In this document: one piece after another, positions 17,400 to 29,680 of the stretch
Layout: the number at the start of each line of letters is the position of its first letter
Numbering within the stretch: position 1 is the first letter of the stretch
Source of the DNA: Siphonodentalium dalli
Taxonomy: Eukaryota > Mollusca > Scaphopoda > Gadilida > Siphonodentaliidae
Assembly: GCA_032622095.1 (NCBI GenBank)
Contig: CP136061.1
Location: 82,436,324-82,500,323 of the forward strand
Reading direction: 5' to 3'
DNA: 64,000 bases
Translations under genes and position numbers: made by a program
Notes under the pieces: generated by a model
The model's database searches: none
Seen by the model: the letters and a program-made list of their open reading frames with translations, nothing else
What the model was told of the DNA's origin: nothing

Positions 17400-17918
17400 G
17401 CAACAAGGACGTGGCTATAGGGTGTTTATTTTAGGGGATAGGTGTCTCAATTGAATTCCATGATGACCAAATTTCCCAACTCCGATAACATTTAATTGCA
17501 CTCTTAGGGCTCCAACAATGTTGCAATTTTCCAACTGATTTGTCAAAATATCCGATACTTCCGACGTCTCCTTATGTTTGGTCAATTGTCGACTGGCAGC
17601 CATTTCTGTCTAATATTTTTGTTGAAATACAGAAATATTCAAATGTTGGACACAGTTGTTGGGATTTCCCATCGACTCCATTTTAAACCTCCTAGCTTTC
17701 TAGAAAATATTCGTTGTCAAAAATCATCATAAAAAAGTAAAAACAGTTTATATAAAGACAATCAAAAGTTCAATCTTGCACATCTAATAACACACATGCA
17801 AAGCCATTAGCATAATTCAAAATAAACACAAATATTTAAAACAAAACTTTCTTTAGTTCTACACCCTGTCGCCACGTCCCTGTTGAGAACAAGATGATGC
17901 CTGGCATAACATTCCATT

Positions 17919-18740
17919 TTCAGAGCTGAAACATCTGGAATTAAAAATACATAGTCCGATTTGACACCACAAAATTACCCTAGATACAAGTTCCATACCC
18001 GAACATAATTATATTATGGTACCTTCATACACTGGAAAGTTTGCAGGAATGTTTTCATAGAAAACCTCATGGTGCCAAGATATGATCGGCAACATGAATA
18101 TAACATGCATATTTATAAAAGCCAGCGAGATGAGAAATACAATTTCGATTGTTCTACATGTAACGCGCGTTGCTACTAACACGATGTCTCAACTTAAAAT
18201 ACAAATCTGATTTATTCTGGCTTATTAGCAGGACAATTTTGATATCAACGCGACTGGTGGAATTCCATAATTTTTACTTCTCATCTAGTTAGCGGTGGTG
18301 CAGATGCATTTTATTAGTATATTTACATTTGGTTTCTGGCATAGTGTTGCTTTCTATAGAAAAACATAAGCACAATCATTCCTGGCAAATTCGCGAGTGT
18401 ATGAACGTACCCTTAATGTGAGGTTCTGACAATCAAAAGTGGAAGGTTTAACAGGTGTTGAACTATTGTCAGGCTAAAAGAAAATTACAATGATATTCTC
18501 TGATCAATTACTCCCATGTTATCGTTTCTCCAAAACAGTAGATAAAATATAGCGTTATCAATTATGATTCATGATATTCGTTTTCCACTTAAAACTGGAA
18601 GATGCTATTATTGATTCTCGCAATGCCTGTGTGATACAAATTATTTTGATTGCAGTATTTTGGTCTTTATTGTGCATGGTAAGCTGGACATTAATGTATA
18701 GAAGGCTAGTTTTTGGTGTCAAATCGGATTTTTAAATTGC
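17919..18740. mobile_element. DNA element with GTCCGATTTGACACCA-type TIR, copy 1
   Basis: The left end AATACATAGTCCGATTTGAC is inverted at the right end (GTGTCAAATCGGATTTTT, about 18,717-18,735). The interior has GAGGTTCTGACAATCAAAAG, which recurs in copy 2. No coding capacity is seen. Confidence 0.5.
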
Positions 18741-18862
18741 ACTTCGCCGTGTGTACAAAACAAGGAACATCTGGCATTGCTATACACGCGGGAAGAAGTT
18801 TTTATATTATATTGTTCTGTTGTGTTGTGCTCGTCTGTGATTGAATTATTTCAAGACATAAA

Positions 18863-19148
18863 TTAACCCTTTCTATACTAAATGGATTCTACTATTCAAC
18901 AATAAAAGTATATATGGGAATGGCCTATTATTCGTGTATAGAGATGTTCAGGAATCATAAACAAACGACAGATAATAGAAAATGCTGATAGCATATTCAT
19001 TGGTGGGAGATATTCAGATAACAAGCTAAAAATGACTAGATTGGTTGGAAATGTTCAGATAATAAGTTCAGCAAACGACTACTTTATGAACATATCCTAT
19101 AAGTGATAATTACATGCACTCGTCAATATTTGGTATGGAAAGGGTTAA
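18863..19148. mobile_element. TTAA-flanked MITE (TTAACCCTTTCTATAC), copy 1
   Basis: TTAACCCTTTCTATAC at 18,863 is inverted as GTATGGAAAGGGTTAA at 19,133-19,148. Length is 286 bp, with no coding potential. Two further copies lie at 20,446 and 22,212. Confidence 0.65.
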
Positions 19149-19214
19149 TAAGCTTACGGTTTACAATGCCTTTGATAATGGCTGCGGACACACAAACCAC
19201 AGTAGCGATGGCAC

Positions 19215-19835
19215 AGGTGTGACAATTTATTATGGTGGTGTTTGGTGACAATTGGTCGTCATAATTCTGTGCCATAGCTGGCCATGTTGCCCGCTGTATT
19301 TCCATACAATGAGTCGACTGGACCAATTAACCCATTGCGTTTCACCAAGGTTGATATCTACTCATTACGTATTGCTACATTGTCTACGATATATATATAA
19401 ATGCACGATCGATCGTCCAGAATTGTGTTTGATCGTGGCAATCCCTAATTCACCCACATAGCATGCACGTTTTATTGATACGATCTCAATGCATGTTTAT
19501 CTACTTATATTAATTTTATGCGTATTAAGACAGTTCCCCAATTACGTTTTTTTATTTTGGGATGTTTAGTTCTACGCATAATTCCGCTAACATTATCATG
19601 TGGGCCGATGAAGCTGTGTCGGAACTATTGGAGGAAATACAGATGAGAGAAAGCATCTTGAATAAACAATGCGAACTATATACACGAGGACCAAAACAAG
19701 AAAAAGTCTGATAATAACGAACTTTGGAAGATTCATTGTCCGGATATGCAGCGGGTGACATGGCTAGCTATGGAATATTAATCGTGACGACCAATTGTCA
19801 CCATAATAAATTGTCACACATAATATGCCACAGCT
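19215..19835. repeat. Inverted repeat around GTGACAATTTATTATGGTG
   Basis: GTGACAATTTATTATGGTG and a GACAATTGGTCGTCA block near 19,219-19,261 are repeated inverted at about 19,784-19,819. The 600-bp interior holds a minus-strand ORF-like stretch without recognisable features. This is probably another non-autonomous DNA element. Confidence 0.5.
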
Positions 19836-19949
19836 ACTGTGGTACGGGTGTCCGCAGCCAGCGGGTTACGCCCTGGTGAGAAAATGATAATAACTGGCAG
19901 CATTGCCATATGGAGACATTGACTGCATGACATATTATGTAATATCCCA

Positions 19950-20320
19950 TCATCAGAGCTGGAACATCTGGAATGTATTAAAAAATAATACACGGTCCGA
20001 TTTTACACCACAATACTACCCATGGTACATATACTGTACCATTAGATAATTATATTTGGCCAACACAACATTAATATGAGGTTCTGACAAAGAAATGTGG
20101 AAGGTTTAACTGGTTTTGAAATGCGGTCAGGCTAAACTAAAATGTCAATGCTAATCTCTGATCAAGCAGTCCCGTGCTACCGTTTATCCAAAAGCAGTAG
20201 ATAAAATATGGCGTTCTCAATTATTTTGATTGCTGTACTTGTCATCTTTATATTTGCCTGGTAAGCTGGACATTAATGTATAGAAGGCTAGTATTTTGGT
20301 GTCAAATCGGATTTTTAAAT
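19950..20320. mobile_element. DNA element with GTCCGATTT TIR, copy 2 (internally deleted)
   Basis: Begins ATCAGAGCTGGAACATCTGG like copy 1, has the GAGGTTCTGACAAAGAAATG block, and ends with GTGTCAAATCGGATTTTT. It is about half the length of copy 1. Confidence 0.5.
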
Positions 20321-20445
20321 TGGACGTGGCCGTGTGTATATTACAAGGAATATATGTCATTGCTCTACACATGGGAAGAAGTTTTTATATTATATTTCTC
20401 TGTTGTATTGTGCTCGTCTGTGATTGAATTATTTCAAGACATAAA

Positions 20446-20707
20446 TTAACCCTTTCTATATTAAATGGACTCTACCATTCAATACTAAAAGTATATATTG
20501 GAATGATCTATTATTCATTTGTAGTGATGTTCAGGAAAAATAAGCAGACAACAGATAATGGAAAAATGTTCAGAAAAAAAGTAAAAAAAAACACCACTAT
20601 TATTTGTGGGAAATGTCCAGATAATAAGCTCAACAAACGAACAACTATATGAATATAACATAAGTGGTAACTACTCGTCAATTGATATTTGGTATAGAAA
20701 GGGTTAA
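20446..20707. mobile_element. TTAA-flanked MITE (TTAACCCTTTCTATA), copy 2
   Basis: Same ends and order of internal blocks as 18,863-19,148. It follows the copy-2 DNA element at the same spacing, so the two repeats were duplicated together. Confidence 0.6.
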
Positions 20708-20849
20708 TACACTGATTGTTGGTTTCAACAATGTCTATGATAATGGGTTAAGCAATGGTGAGAACATGATGATAACTTGCAGCATTGACATGTGAAGACA
20801 TTGACTGCAAGACATGTTATGTGATATTCTATAAGCGAGATCACGGATC

Positions 20850-21614
20850 CGCGGCCATATTGGATCCATCTAGCCCCCATTCCGCGGTTTAATTATACCG
20901 AAGAAAATGGGGGGTATACTGGATTGACTGCGTTTGTCCGTCACACTTTCTCCCTCCGTGCGTGCGTCCGTCCGTCCGTCCGACCTCATAACTCGAACAA
21001 CTATGAACCGATTTCCATAATATTTTGTATGCAATCTCCTTAAGACCGCATCTCCGCATGATGCTAATTGCGGTGCTGTCCAACTTTCTTGTTTTAAGTT
21101 ACGCCTTACTTTTCGACTTATTTTGACTTAATAACTTTAACAAATATGAACCGATTTCAATAATTTTTGCTATACATGCTTCTCACAACACCTTCTCTAC
21201 ATGATGCGGCTCAGGGTTGGCTCGGACTATTTTTCCTAACATTACACTTCATTTTCGACTTATTTTGACTTGATTTTTGTTGGTGATTTTTTTCTGTACA
21301 AGCTTCTTGCGACACCATATAGATATTATTAATCCAAATTTGTCTTTAAAGTTCAAAATCGTTTTTGTCGGGTTTACGGATAATGCGAGTTGAATTTGCC
21401 ACGGTGGGGTATGATAGAAAGCGAGTGCACACCTCTTGTTGCTACAGGTCCAAGTTCTGGATGTGCTTTCCATACATGGAGTTTTGAGTATTCATGAATT
21501 ATATATATGGAATCATGAATATTCAAAAGCTCCATACATGGAATGCACATCCAGAACTTTGACGTGTAGCACTGGATGCTCGGAACGGGGCTTGATGGAT
21601 CCAATATGACCGCG
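20850..21614. mobile_element. Element with 28-bp TIR (CGCGGCCATATTGGATCC) and internal hairpin
   Basis: The ends at 20,850-20,877 and 21,587-21,614 are inverted near-copies. The interior starts with GGGGGGTATACTGG and a CCGTCCGTCCGTCCG microsatellite, a pattern I associate with mollusc intergenic repeats, plus two diverged copies of an AACCGATTTCxATAAT unit. No gene. Confidence 0.5.
21452..21559. repeat. 108-bp hairpin with ~46-bp arms
   Basis: AAGTTCTGGATGTGC at 21,452 pairs with GCACATCCAGAACTT ending at 21,559. The arms continue through CCATACATGGAG and TATTCATGA to a ~15-bp loop with few mismatches. It may be a small palindromic MITE or a hairpin RNA precursor. Confidence 0.6.
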
Positions 21615-21631
21615 ACTTAAAAATAAGGCTT

Positions 21632-22090
21632 ATTATCAGAGATGTAACATCTGGAATGCATTAACATATACGGTCCGATTTGAGACCACAAAACTACCCT
21701 TGGTACTTCTTTCTATACCAGAAATAATTATATCATGACAATGAGCCCACTGGTATGAGGTTTATTGTGATCAGATATCGCTATCAGGAATTTTTAGCAA
21801 TGTTTAGAACTTTTGTCAGGCCAAAATCTCCAAATATCGTCTCTTATAAAGAACCTGTATTTTCTCTTTCCCAAAAGCAGTATACAAAAATAACACACTT
21901 AATTATGATTCGTTGTACTCGTAAAAATTCAAAGCAAAACTGGCAGGTGTTTTTGTTTATTCTCTCGTGATGCCCTCGGGTACATATGATGGTGATTGCA
22001 AGTATATTTTGTCTTTATGTTTGACTGGCGTTTTGGACATTAACTTGGAGAAGTTTAGTTTTGGGTGTCAAATCGGATCTGTAAGATAGC
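21632..22090. mobile_element. DNA element with GTCCGATTT TIR, copy 3
   Basis: Starts ATCAGAGATGTAACATCTGG, contains ACGGTCCGATTTGAGACCAC, and ends GTGTCAAATCGGATCTGTAA. It is more diverged than copies 1 and 2. Confidence 0.45.
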
Positions 22091-22211
22091 ACATGTGTGT
22101 ATATTACAAGGAATATCTGCCATTGCTCAACAAATGAAAAGTTTTTATGTAAGTGTTGTATTTCTCTATCGTATTGTGCTCATCTGTGGTTGAATTACGT
22201 CAAGACATTTA

Positions 22212-22495
22212 TTAACCCTGTGTATTCTAAAATTCAATTCAAAACCCGATTCAATTTTTAAATTATTTTTTGGAATAGTATATTATTCATCTATACGGAT
22301 GTTCGGGAAATATAAGCAGACAGATAATAAAAATACTGATATCATATTCATTGGTGGTAATTGTTTAGCTAGGTTCAACAAACGGCCATACTGGTCGGAC
22401 ATGTTCAGATAATAGGTTCTAGAAACGACATATTATCTTAAGAATTCATATTGATAAATACTCGTCAATGAGTATTTGGTATATACAGGGATAAT
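22212..22495. mobile_element. TTAA-flanked MITE (TTAACCC), copy 3
   Basis: TTAACCCTGTGTATTC at the left and ATATACAGGGATAA at the right. The internal blocks match copies 1 and 2. It lies behind DNA element copy 3 at the usual spacing. Confidence 0.5.
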
Positions 22496-22740
22496 AAGCA
22501 AGCATTGTGGTTTATCTGTCAATGATCGAGTGACTTCTTTATATGTGTTTTGATTTTAGTGGATATTATGTGTTCATGATAATATATCTTTTTTACCTTG
22601 ATGAAATTCTCACTTAGATAGCTGTACACAATTTCGACAATTTAGCATTATCCCCGGCATAGGTTCTTAAAACATGTTCTTAAATGTTATACATGCGTGG
22701 TCGACATAAACAGATATTTCTACTTTTGTTTGTTCATAAC

Positions 22741-23213
22741 ATTAAATGTACTCTATCCGATCTGACGCTCCTTTACTATTACTATTTCTTTGGCTTCGGG
22801 GGTAAAACATATTTGATTCGAGTCGAGAAACCCACCCATCAAAGCTCAGAGTGATCATATATCGATTTTTTATTTCTCGAGATGTGTAATACTATTTGGC
22901 CCAGAAACACGTGGTGAAACGGAGGGTCTCGGACACAATTGCGGATGAAGATGGATATAACTATAAAATCATGTGGTAATACGATCAAATTTCGTGATAC
23001 GTTAGTGATAATACGGCTATATTTTGTTGAACAAACCGTTGGTAAATAACAAGTTTTGGGAAATTTGATACAATAGTGAACATTGGTGGGCATTATTTTG
23101 TTGCAATAAATCGATTCTGATAACTAAAGCGTATTTTGAAGCAATTTTGTTGTTGTTGTATCTTGATGCATGGGGACCGTCTGGTCGGATTGATTACCTT
23201 TAATCACCGAGTT
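22741..23213 (-). mobile_element. MITE family B, copy 1
   Basis: Outer ends read TGTACTCTATCCGATCTGAC and, on the other side, GTCTGGTCGGATTGATTACC, i.e. the inverted family TIR (TTAAAGGTACTCAATCCGAT). The interior matches the copies at 29,681 and 39,748 (TTTCTCGAGATGTGTAATA, CTCGGACACAATTGCGGATG). No genes; the small frames here are shadows. Confidence 0.7.
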
Positions 23214-23246
23214 ATGCCCATTGGTTTGCAAACACATAGCGCTTGT

Positions 23247-23772
23247 TTAAAGATACGGGCGGCGTTGGCGATGGGTATACTGTTAAAATATTCACCTCCG
23301 TCAAAAACCGCCATAAACAGAAAGAATAGTAAAATATAGTGAGACTTTGTTCTTATATCAATCAGAAATATGGCATAAACAGTACGTTATTGTCAATTAT
23401 TTTCCTTTGTTATGTAAACAAAAGCTACAAACGTTACGTTATCTGGCTTTTATTTAGATCCGGATATGGTAAACATAAAGAGCGTTATTGTTACTGTTTT
23501 CCTCATATGGAAATAATAAAGAGCGTTTATATCATTTGTGTGTGATTAACCAATAGCATTGCGCTGTGTTATGTAAACAGAAGCACAACTTCTGTAACAC
23601 GAGCAGGCTCTTGTTTACGTATACCATCGTACGTCTTGACGACAATATACTATTTACGCGCCGATTATATTTGGCATATGAACAAAAATATTTATATTTT
23701 AATAGTCCTTCTGTTGATGGCGATTTGAACAAATATTAATATTTCTGCAACGAACGCCGCCTGTGCCTTTAA
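23247..23772. mobile_element. MITE family C, copy 1
   Basis: TTAA-flanked. The left end is TTAAAGATACGGGCGGCGTT and the right end is AACGCCGCCTGTGCCTTTAA. The interior holds ACCGCCATAAACAGAAAGAA and repeated TAAAGAGCGTT blocks also found at 57,422-57,918. Confidence 0.7.
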
Positions 23773-25420
23773 GCATTTGAAAACTAAATTGACCGTTTTA
23801 ACCCTAAGGCAGACGATGACAGAGCGAAGGCCAGTTAATAAGCTTCTATCGGATAGAGATATGGTATAAGAACTGAAAACTACAGACAAAAGTTATCGCA
23901 CAAATTTTAAATTGTTTTGCAAGTGCTGATGACAAAATTTAGGAGTGAGAAATCACTTCAAATCTTCACATTGAAGAACATTGCGGTGGGCGACATTGGA
24001 TTTGAAAATCATGTTACGCATTCAAATTTATTATTTATCGTAAACTTTCAACCCTCCACAATGCGAGAAATCGTGTACAACTATCTTATTTACCATGTGT
24101 TTTCTTTTTATTTATGAACTAGACTTATGTTGATATTTCTCATTGAGCCTTAATGATTTTACAGTGTACACTATCTTATTCACTATCTTATGCACACCAC
24201 ATCAGTCAAATAGACATGTTTGTCAACTTTGTCTTAAATAAAACAATATTCAGGGTCTCCGACAACCAATTGTAACAACATAAAACTTCTAATTTTGCTT
24301 CCTTTTGCGCTTTGTTATGTTGAAAATGATATTGAAAACTAAATACGAAAAATAAACCAGACATATAAATGTAGATACGATAAAAAGAATACAATTTTCT
24401 TATCGAAAAATGAAAACAAAATGTTTTGCTGTTCTTTTAAAAAGTGGAAACGGTATGAACTAAATGCATATATAGTCAGTATATAATAATATGGTGTCTC
24501 TCGTGTAGCTTTTATCAGCTCAATCATGTTAGTTTATACGCAAGTAAAAAGTAAAGTAGGTTTTTGTTGCTATTAGTCTGGAACCCTGAATAAATATTTA
24601 AAGCATTATATATATACGTGAAAGAATGAATCATACCTAATTTGGTTATGTTGGGTTTTATCGTCGATTCAACAGCTATATATGTCATATCACGATGTTG
24701 CCAAGACACATTGATTAAATTCCACCGGGAAATCAAGCCATACCACAATGATGACAGAACACTCTAGATTATATTCCACAAAAAAAGCATGTCGTTGCAT
24801 GTAGAAACCACCGACCCAGTTACTATTAGTTGCTCACATATGTAAACATGTCTTACTGTTACAGTTCGTGTTTAGAAACAATGCTTTTAAACCGCGAAAT
24901 CTCGTCAGTGGAGGATTCTGATTATTAATAATGAAAATGAGAACACAATCACCTGTAGTTTGATGTTCCTTTTGGTAATAATGGCTTAACAAACTTGCTA
25001 TGACTTTTTCAGCTGTACCGTTCTCGATCGGCTCATGTAACTTTAGAGTCAGATCTCGGATGAGACGAGAACCATAACTTATACTTATGAAGATGTATGA
25101 GACTGAGTGTCATAAAAATATCTCATTTGAGCTAAATAATAAATAATCAAAATAGTATGTGATTTTTTGGTATTTAAAAGCTGCATACCAGCCTTTCTGT
25201 TGAATCGATCGTAAAACTGCTTTATGAAACCTGCGCATAAAATCGCCGAAACCCCGTGTACCAAACATCAGTTGCGGGATTTTATGTATTTTTTTACGGA
25301 TAATATACCAGGGCCCTATACTATACAACGAAATTATTGTAATAAGATGATTGCTTTGTAATTTTCTAATTTTGTAACATTTTTTATTTATAGTTTCGAC
25401 TGAATTTCTACCAGTGTATT
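23773..25420. other. No gene seen; AT-rich unique sequence
   Basis: Only short open frames of low information occur here, without splice-like context. I see no repeats shared with the rest of the window. Confidence 0.5.
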
Positions 25421-25422
25421 TC

Positions 25423-26115
25423 TAGTCTAGGCTGCAACGATTCAGACCTTCCATGATGCGATGCGAATCGCGAATTTACTACATGTATCACGATGCGATG
25501 CGTATCGCAATGCAATTTTTTTGGCAACTGACGGTTGTGAAAACTACCGGTAGATGAACCACTTAGTCATTTTAAGTATACTTGTATATTCTCATTGATC
25601 AGTGCACCTCAGCATAATCATTGAAGTATAATAAAATTACAAGATCTAACTAAAATGACAAAAATACATGGCCATATATTATAAGTAGACAATAATAGCT
25701 ACAGTCCCCAGATCTGCCCAGATTGGAAGTTTTGAATAGAAAAGTTTGGATCTGATTCTCTGACTATTGATAACTCTGCACACATCAATGATTTTGCATC
25801 GCATCGCACACTCCCAATACGATGCATTGCATCGTGAACTTTAAAACGAGATGCATCGGAATCACGATGAATCGTGGCAGCCCTAGTTTCAGCATATGTT
25901 GATAACTCGTGATTTACATCGTAATCGCGATGAATCGTGGCAGCCCTAGTTCCAGCATATGTCGATATTTCGTGATTTACATCGGAATCGCGATGAATCG
26001 TGGCAGCTCTAGTTTCAGCATATGTCGATAACTCGTGATTTACATCGGAATCGCGATGAATCGTGGCAGCCCTAGTTTCAGCATATGTCGATAACTCGTG
26101 ATTTACAACATGCAT
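25423..26115. mobile_element. hAT-like MITE whose right end is tandemly amplified
   Basis: The left end AGGCTGCAACGATTCAGA and the right end CGTGGCAGCCCTAG form the kind of TIR seen in many hAT MITEs, with GCGATGCG repeats inside. From 25,858 to 26,110 a ~63-bp unit containing CGATGAATCGTGGCAGCC and TCGATAACTCGTGATTTACA is repeated four times. The minus-strand frame across it (21-residue repeats, VNHELSTYAETRAATIHRD) is a product of the tandem array, not a gene. Confidence 0.6.
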
Positions 26116-26119
26116 CGAT

Positions 26120-27000
26120 GAGAAATTGTTAATTTGATATTTTTTGTCAAACCACCTAGTTACTGAGGTTTACGTGAATAGGAAATTTGTCGCATGTTGG
26201 TGAGAAAATCTAACATCGTTTGAGGTCGATAGTATGCGATTTGCATAGTCTGATATCTGAACTATCAAATTTGTGAAAATTCAACAATCGACTTTTTCTG
26301 CGCGACTCACATCAATGTATTTGTAATTGTATAGTATTGGGCCCAGTATGACTGAAGCATGTTTGTCAGCGGCGCTGGAACCAAACGAAGGCAAAGGGGC
26401 ACAACTTCAGATCGTTCGAACATACGCTGTTTGAGTCGACATTTTATTTACCAGATAATTATTGATGAGTAATTCCCTTAGATAATGTTCAGATAATAAG
26501 TTCAGACATAGGCCACATTTGTTGAACTTATATTCTCAACAGTTCCCGCCAATTAATAAGAAGTATTATGCACGTGTACTGCTTATTTTTCCTGTGCACC
26601 TCATTAAATGAACCATATGCTAGTCTAGTATATTATTTTATAACTTGATGAGAGAATCAATTTAGTAAAACGGATCAAATGTAATGGCAAAACATGACGA
26701 AAAGGCCATTATTTCTAATCATTCAGCATTATAAAGGTTTTTTTTAGTGTCCTGTATCAATCTTATGTTAAGATATCACAAAGTAGATAAGTTTCCCTAA
26801 GGACATTATAACAGAGTTGTTATAGTACATTACTTCTTGCCAATTTTATGAAGTTTGAAATGGGATTTTGCCCCCCTCTCCTGTTCCTGATTTGTCGAGG
26901 GATAATGCCCCTTCTGCCCTTGCTCCAGCGCCCTGTACATTTGTCGTGGCAGCTGTCACGCTTTCCGTTGCACTATTTATCAATTTTATTTTGATTCCAA
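26120..27000. other. No gene seen
   Basis: AT-rich sequence with short frames only. No inverted or tandem structure is visible to me. Confidence 0.45.
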
Positions 27001-27004
27001 ATTA

Positions 27005-27125
27005 AAGATAGTGTATCTCTTCATAACAAGTTGTATATAGTTTCCGGGTTATATAATAATGGATATGAATCACCGACACCGGAAACGCTTCTATCAGTTC
27101 ATATTGATTATATTTCCATTTCTTC
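27005..27125 (+). mobile_element. MITE family A, fragment
   Basis: AAAGATAGTGTATCTCTTC followed by a diverged GGTTATATAATAATGGATATG and CGGAAACGCTTCTATCA matches the left end of family A. The right part is not clear. Confidence 0.45.
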
Positions 27126-27535
27126 CTGGCATAATACACACTACGTTTCGAGATAACTTACGTGCTATGTTCAGAGCAGAAACTTAGTCCGACCTAGCGG
27201 GAAAGTTCGGATCGTATAACTATTGCTAGCACCAGCCATCAAGGGAGCATGCCATTTTTATTCCGATATTTGTACTCGGAATCAAGAATAAACTACTTTA
27301 TTAGTGCCTTTTTAAACAATTAATAAAAATCCAGTCTTTAGTTTTGTCTGTGTTTCATTCACAGAAATAGGTATTTGGAGTTAAGTAAGTCCTGAAATCG
27401 GGCTTTATAACAAATATATGTTATTGTTGAAATTGTGACCCGGAAGAGATACACCACCTTTAAAACGGATGTTCTGCACTTGATTATAAACATAAAATAT
27501 TTTGTTATTAATATCTGAGTTTGTTATCTTCCCAA

Positions 27536-27790
27536 CTTGGGTGTATTTTATCTTCCCCACTTGGGTGTATTTTATCTTCCCCACTTGGCTGTATTAAATT
27601 ACACTGTGGCAAAACAGCCCGCCCAAGTTACGATGAATTGGTAATTGTCGCATAGTTCCGTCTGCAGCTGTCAAACTGAAACGGATGAATAATGAATACC
27701 CATTTAAATTTGCATAAATCACCCATCATGCAAATTTATCGTCTGCGGCAGTCAAACTGAAAGCGGATGAATACCCATTCAGATTCCATC
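27536..27790. repeat. Short tandem and direct repeats
   Basis: A 25-bp unit (ATCTTCCCCACTTGGGTGTA) occurs three times at 27,530-27,598. A ~40-bp unit starting CGTCTGC(A/G)GC and ending GGATGAATACCCATT occurs twice, near 27,659-27,705 and 27,739-27,780. Confidence 0.6.
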
Positions 27791-28150
27791 GACATTTCAC
27801 AAACAAATAAAATAAATAAACAAATAATTATTGTAACAATAATTAACAGAAGACACAGGAAGACAATTTAAAATCGCGTTTTTGAGATTTGAGACGCTGG
27901 GTGACTGGTTGCACATCCGGGAGATCATGGATATATTTTTGCACGAAAACGTGCTATAAATCTGGGCAGGCACCAGTTTAATGCGGCAGTGTACTTCGTG
28001 AAAATAAACGTGCATTTGAATAATAAACTTCCATCGTGTAAACTGTAAAGACAAACGGCTGAATGGTTAAATTGCAAACTACTGACAGCAGCTATTTCAG
28101 AGTAGATTTGCATTAAAACACTTGTATATCTTCGTCTTACATTTCTTCGT

Positions 28151-28246
28151 AATGGTTAGAGCACAATAATTGTTCTTTACCAGAATCAATCGAGTCGAAG
28201 AGGAGATGTATTATGGTAAAGAACAATTCGCGTGCTCTGACGACCG
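28151..28246. repeat. Hairpin with ~25-bp arms
   Basis: GCACAATAATTGTTCTTTACC is mirrored by GGTAAAGAACAATTCGCGTGC after a ~45-bp loop. Adjacent TAGCCACGCCCAAAA is repeated at 28,320-28,350. Confidence 0.5.
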
Positions 28247-28249
28247 ACT

Positions 28250-29680
28250 TAGAGACAATTGATCCCACATAATGCAATAAACTGGAAATGTGCCGTGCGC
28301 TAGCCGCGATTGGACACAATAGCCACGCCCAAAATAGCCACGCCCAAAAACGTGATTAACATTATTTGATCGCCGTTGAATGCGAATAGATATGCCCAAA
28401 ACAACACAGACTGGTCCCACTTTGAAGTGCCCGTGTGATTTGTCTGTTATGAGTTGCGGTGCCTAACGATTGGATAATCATTGAACTGTTCCTTCGCCAA
28501 TGGGAATTGGTGTATACCAAAAATCTAAAAAACTATTGCAACAATGGGATTGTGCTCTAATATATGTTTGAATAGTAAATTGGTGATTCGTCGACTATCT
28601 GGCGTTTCTTGATGAAATTTTCAACGTCACCACATTGGAAAATCTCAAAGTTATTCAGCAGGTAGTAATCATGGCGTGGCTTTATATTTTTCACCCTCTA
28701 TAGCTACACTGGTGTATTCTATTGTTTTAAAGTATTCATATTTCGGAATTAGATACTTAGGGAAGTTACTATATTTTTCGAATAACTCGTTGCGGAACCT
28801 CAGCTCGATATTAGCTGACATCTTTGACATTGAACTAGTAATTCTATGGCACTTGTTACAGATAACCAATTTTAAACATCAGTCAGAATTGATATGTATA
28901 CTAAGATGAAAATTAATCACAGTTACACTTCAACAGGCATTAATTACACGAGTTGACTACACTATCGCTCATATAGTGTAACAAGTATAATACACACGTG
29001 CTAATTATTGTATGACATCTCAGATGGTAGCCGTAACGTGAGTCAACAAAACCTCTATAAAATAATTAAACATGGCGAAACTTAATTTACTTCTTGTCTA
29101 TATTAAATTACTCCGATGAAATTAGACTATGACCGGAATCCCATATATTTCCAGAATTATGAACTGAATCCCATCGAAATTCCGGACTATTCCGGTGCTA
29201 TTTTCTAAGGGACCGTTCCCTAAAGCATTGGTCTGATCTCAACCGCCAAATAAGTTAAGTGTATAAACAAGAACCACACAGTAATTTCAAAATGCACAAA
29301 TAGCCAGCTTTAACATGTACCATGTAACACGTGTTACTATAATATTGTTATGTTGTTATAAAGTGGGATTATTCCTTTTTACTACCAGTGCCGTATGCTA
29401 AACCTTGGACAATAATCGCAAGTACCGTGTTTGTATTGGCGATATGGCCACGTGATGTGTGATATTCGTTGGCATTGGCAACACAAATCACAAGCAACGA
29501 TTACGTATGTCTAAACCTGGCTAGTAACTCTTCCGCACTTGAGTGGACACTGGTCATGACAATTAAGAAATACGTGTGTAAATAGAGAATAATAACGTGT
29601 GGCACAACGTGTAAATAATGGTCGCATTGTGAACACGAGCTGTCCGCAATGCGAATATCGACACGCTTAGTTGGCTTCAA
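28250..29680. other. No gene seen
   Basis: Opposed short frames at 28,669-28,909 on both strands are antisense to each other and have no recognisable features. Otherwise AT-rich sequence. Confidence 0.4.

Larger units (their letters stand above)
16280..17882. mobile_element. Possible TIR-bounded element enclosing an exon-like stretch
   Basis: CAGGGACGTGTCGACAGGG at 16,280 is inverted at 17,864-17,882 with one difference. No target duplication is evident. If this is a transposon, the coding-like block at 17,124-17,399 lies within it. Confidence 0.35.

Noticed and set aside
25699-26115. 138-codon minus-strand frame with 21-residue repeats
   Set aside because: It is the translation of a 63-bp tandem DNA array that grew from a hAT-like end. 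The repeat length is a multiple of three by chance.
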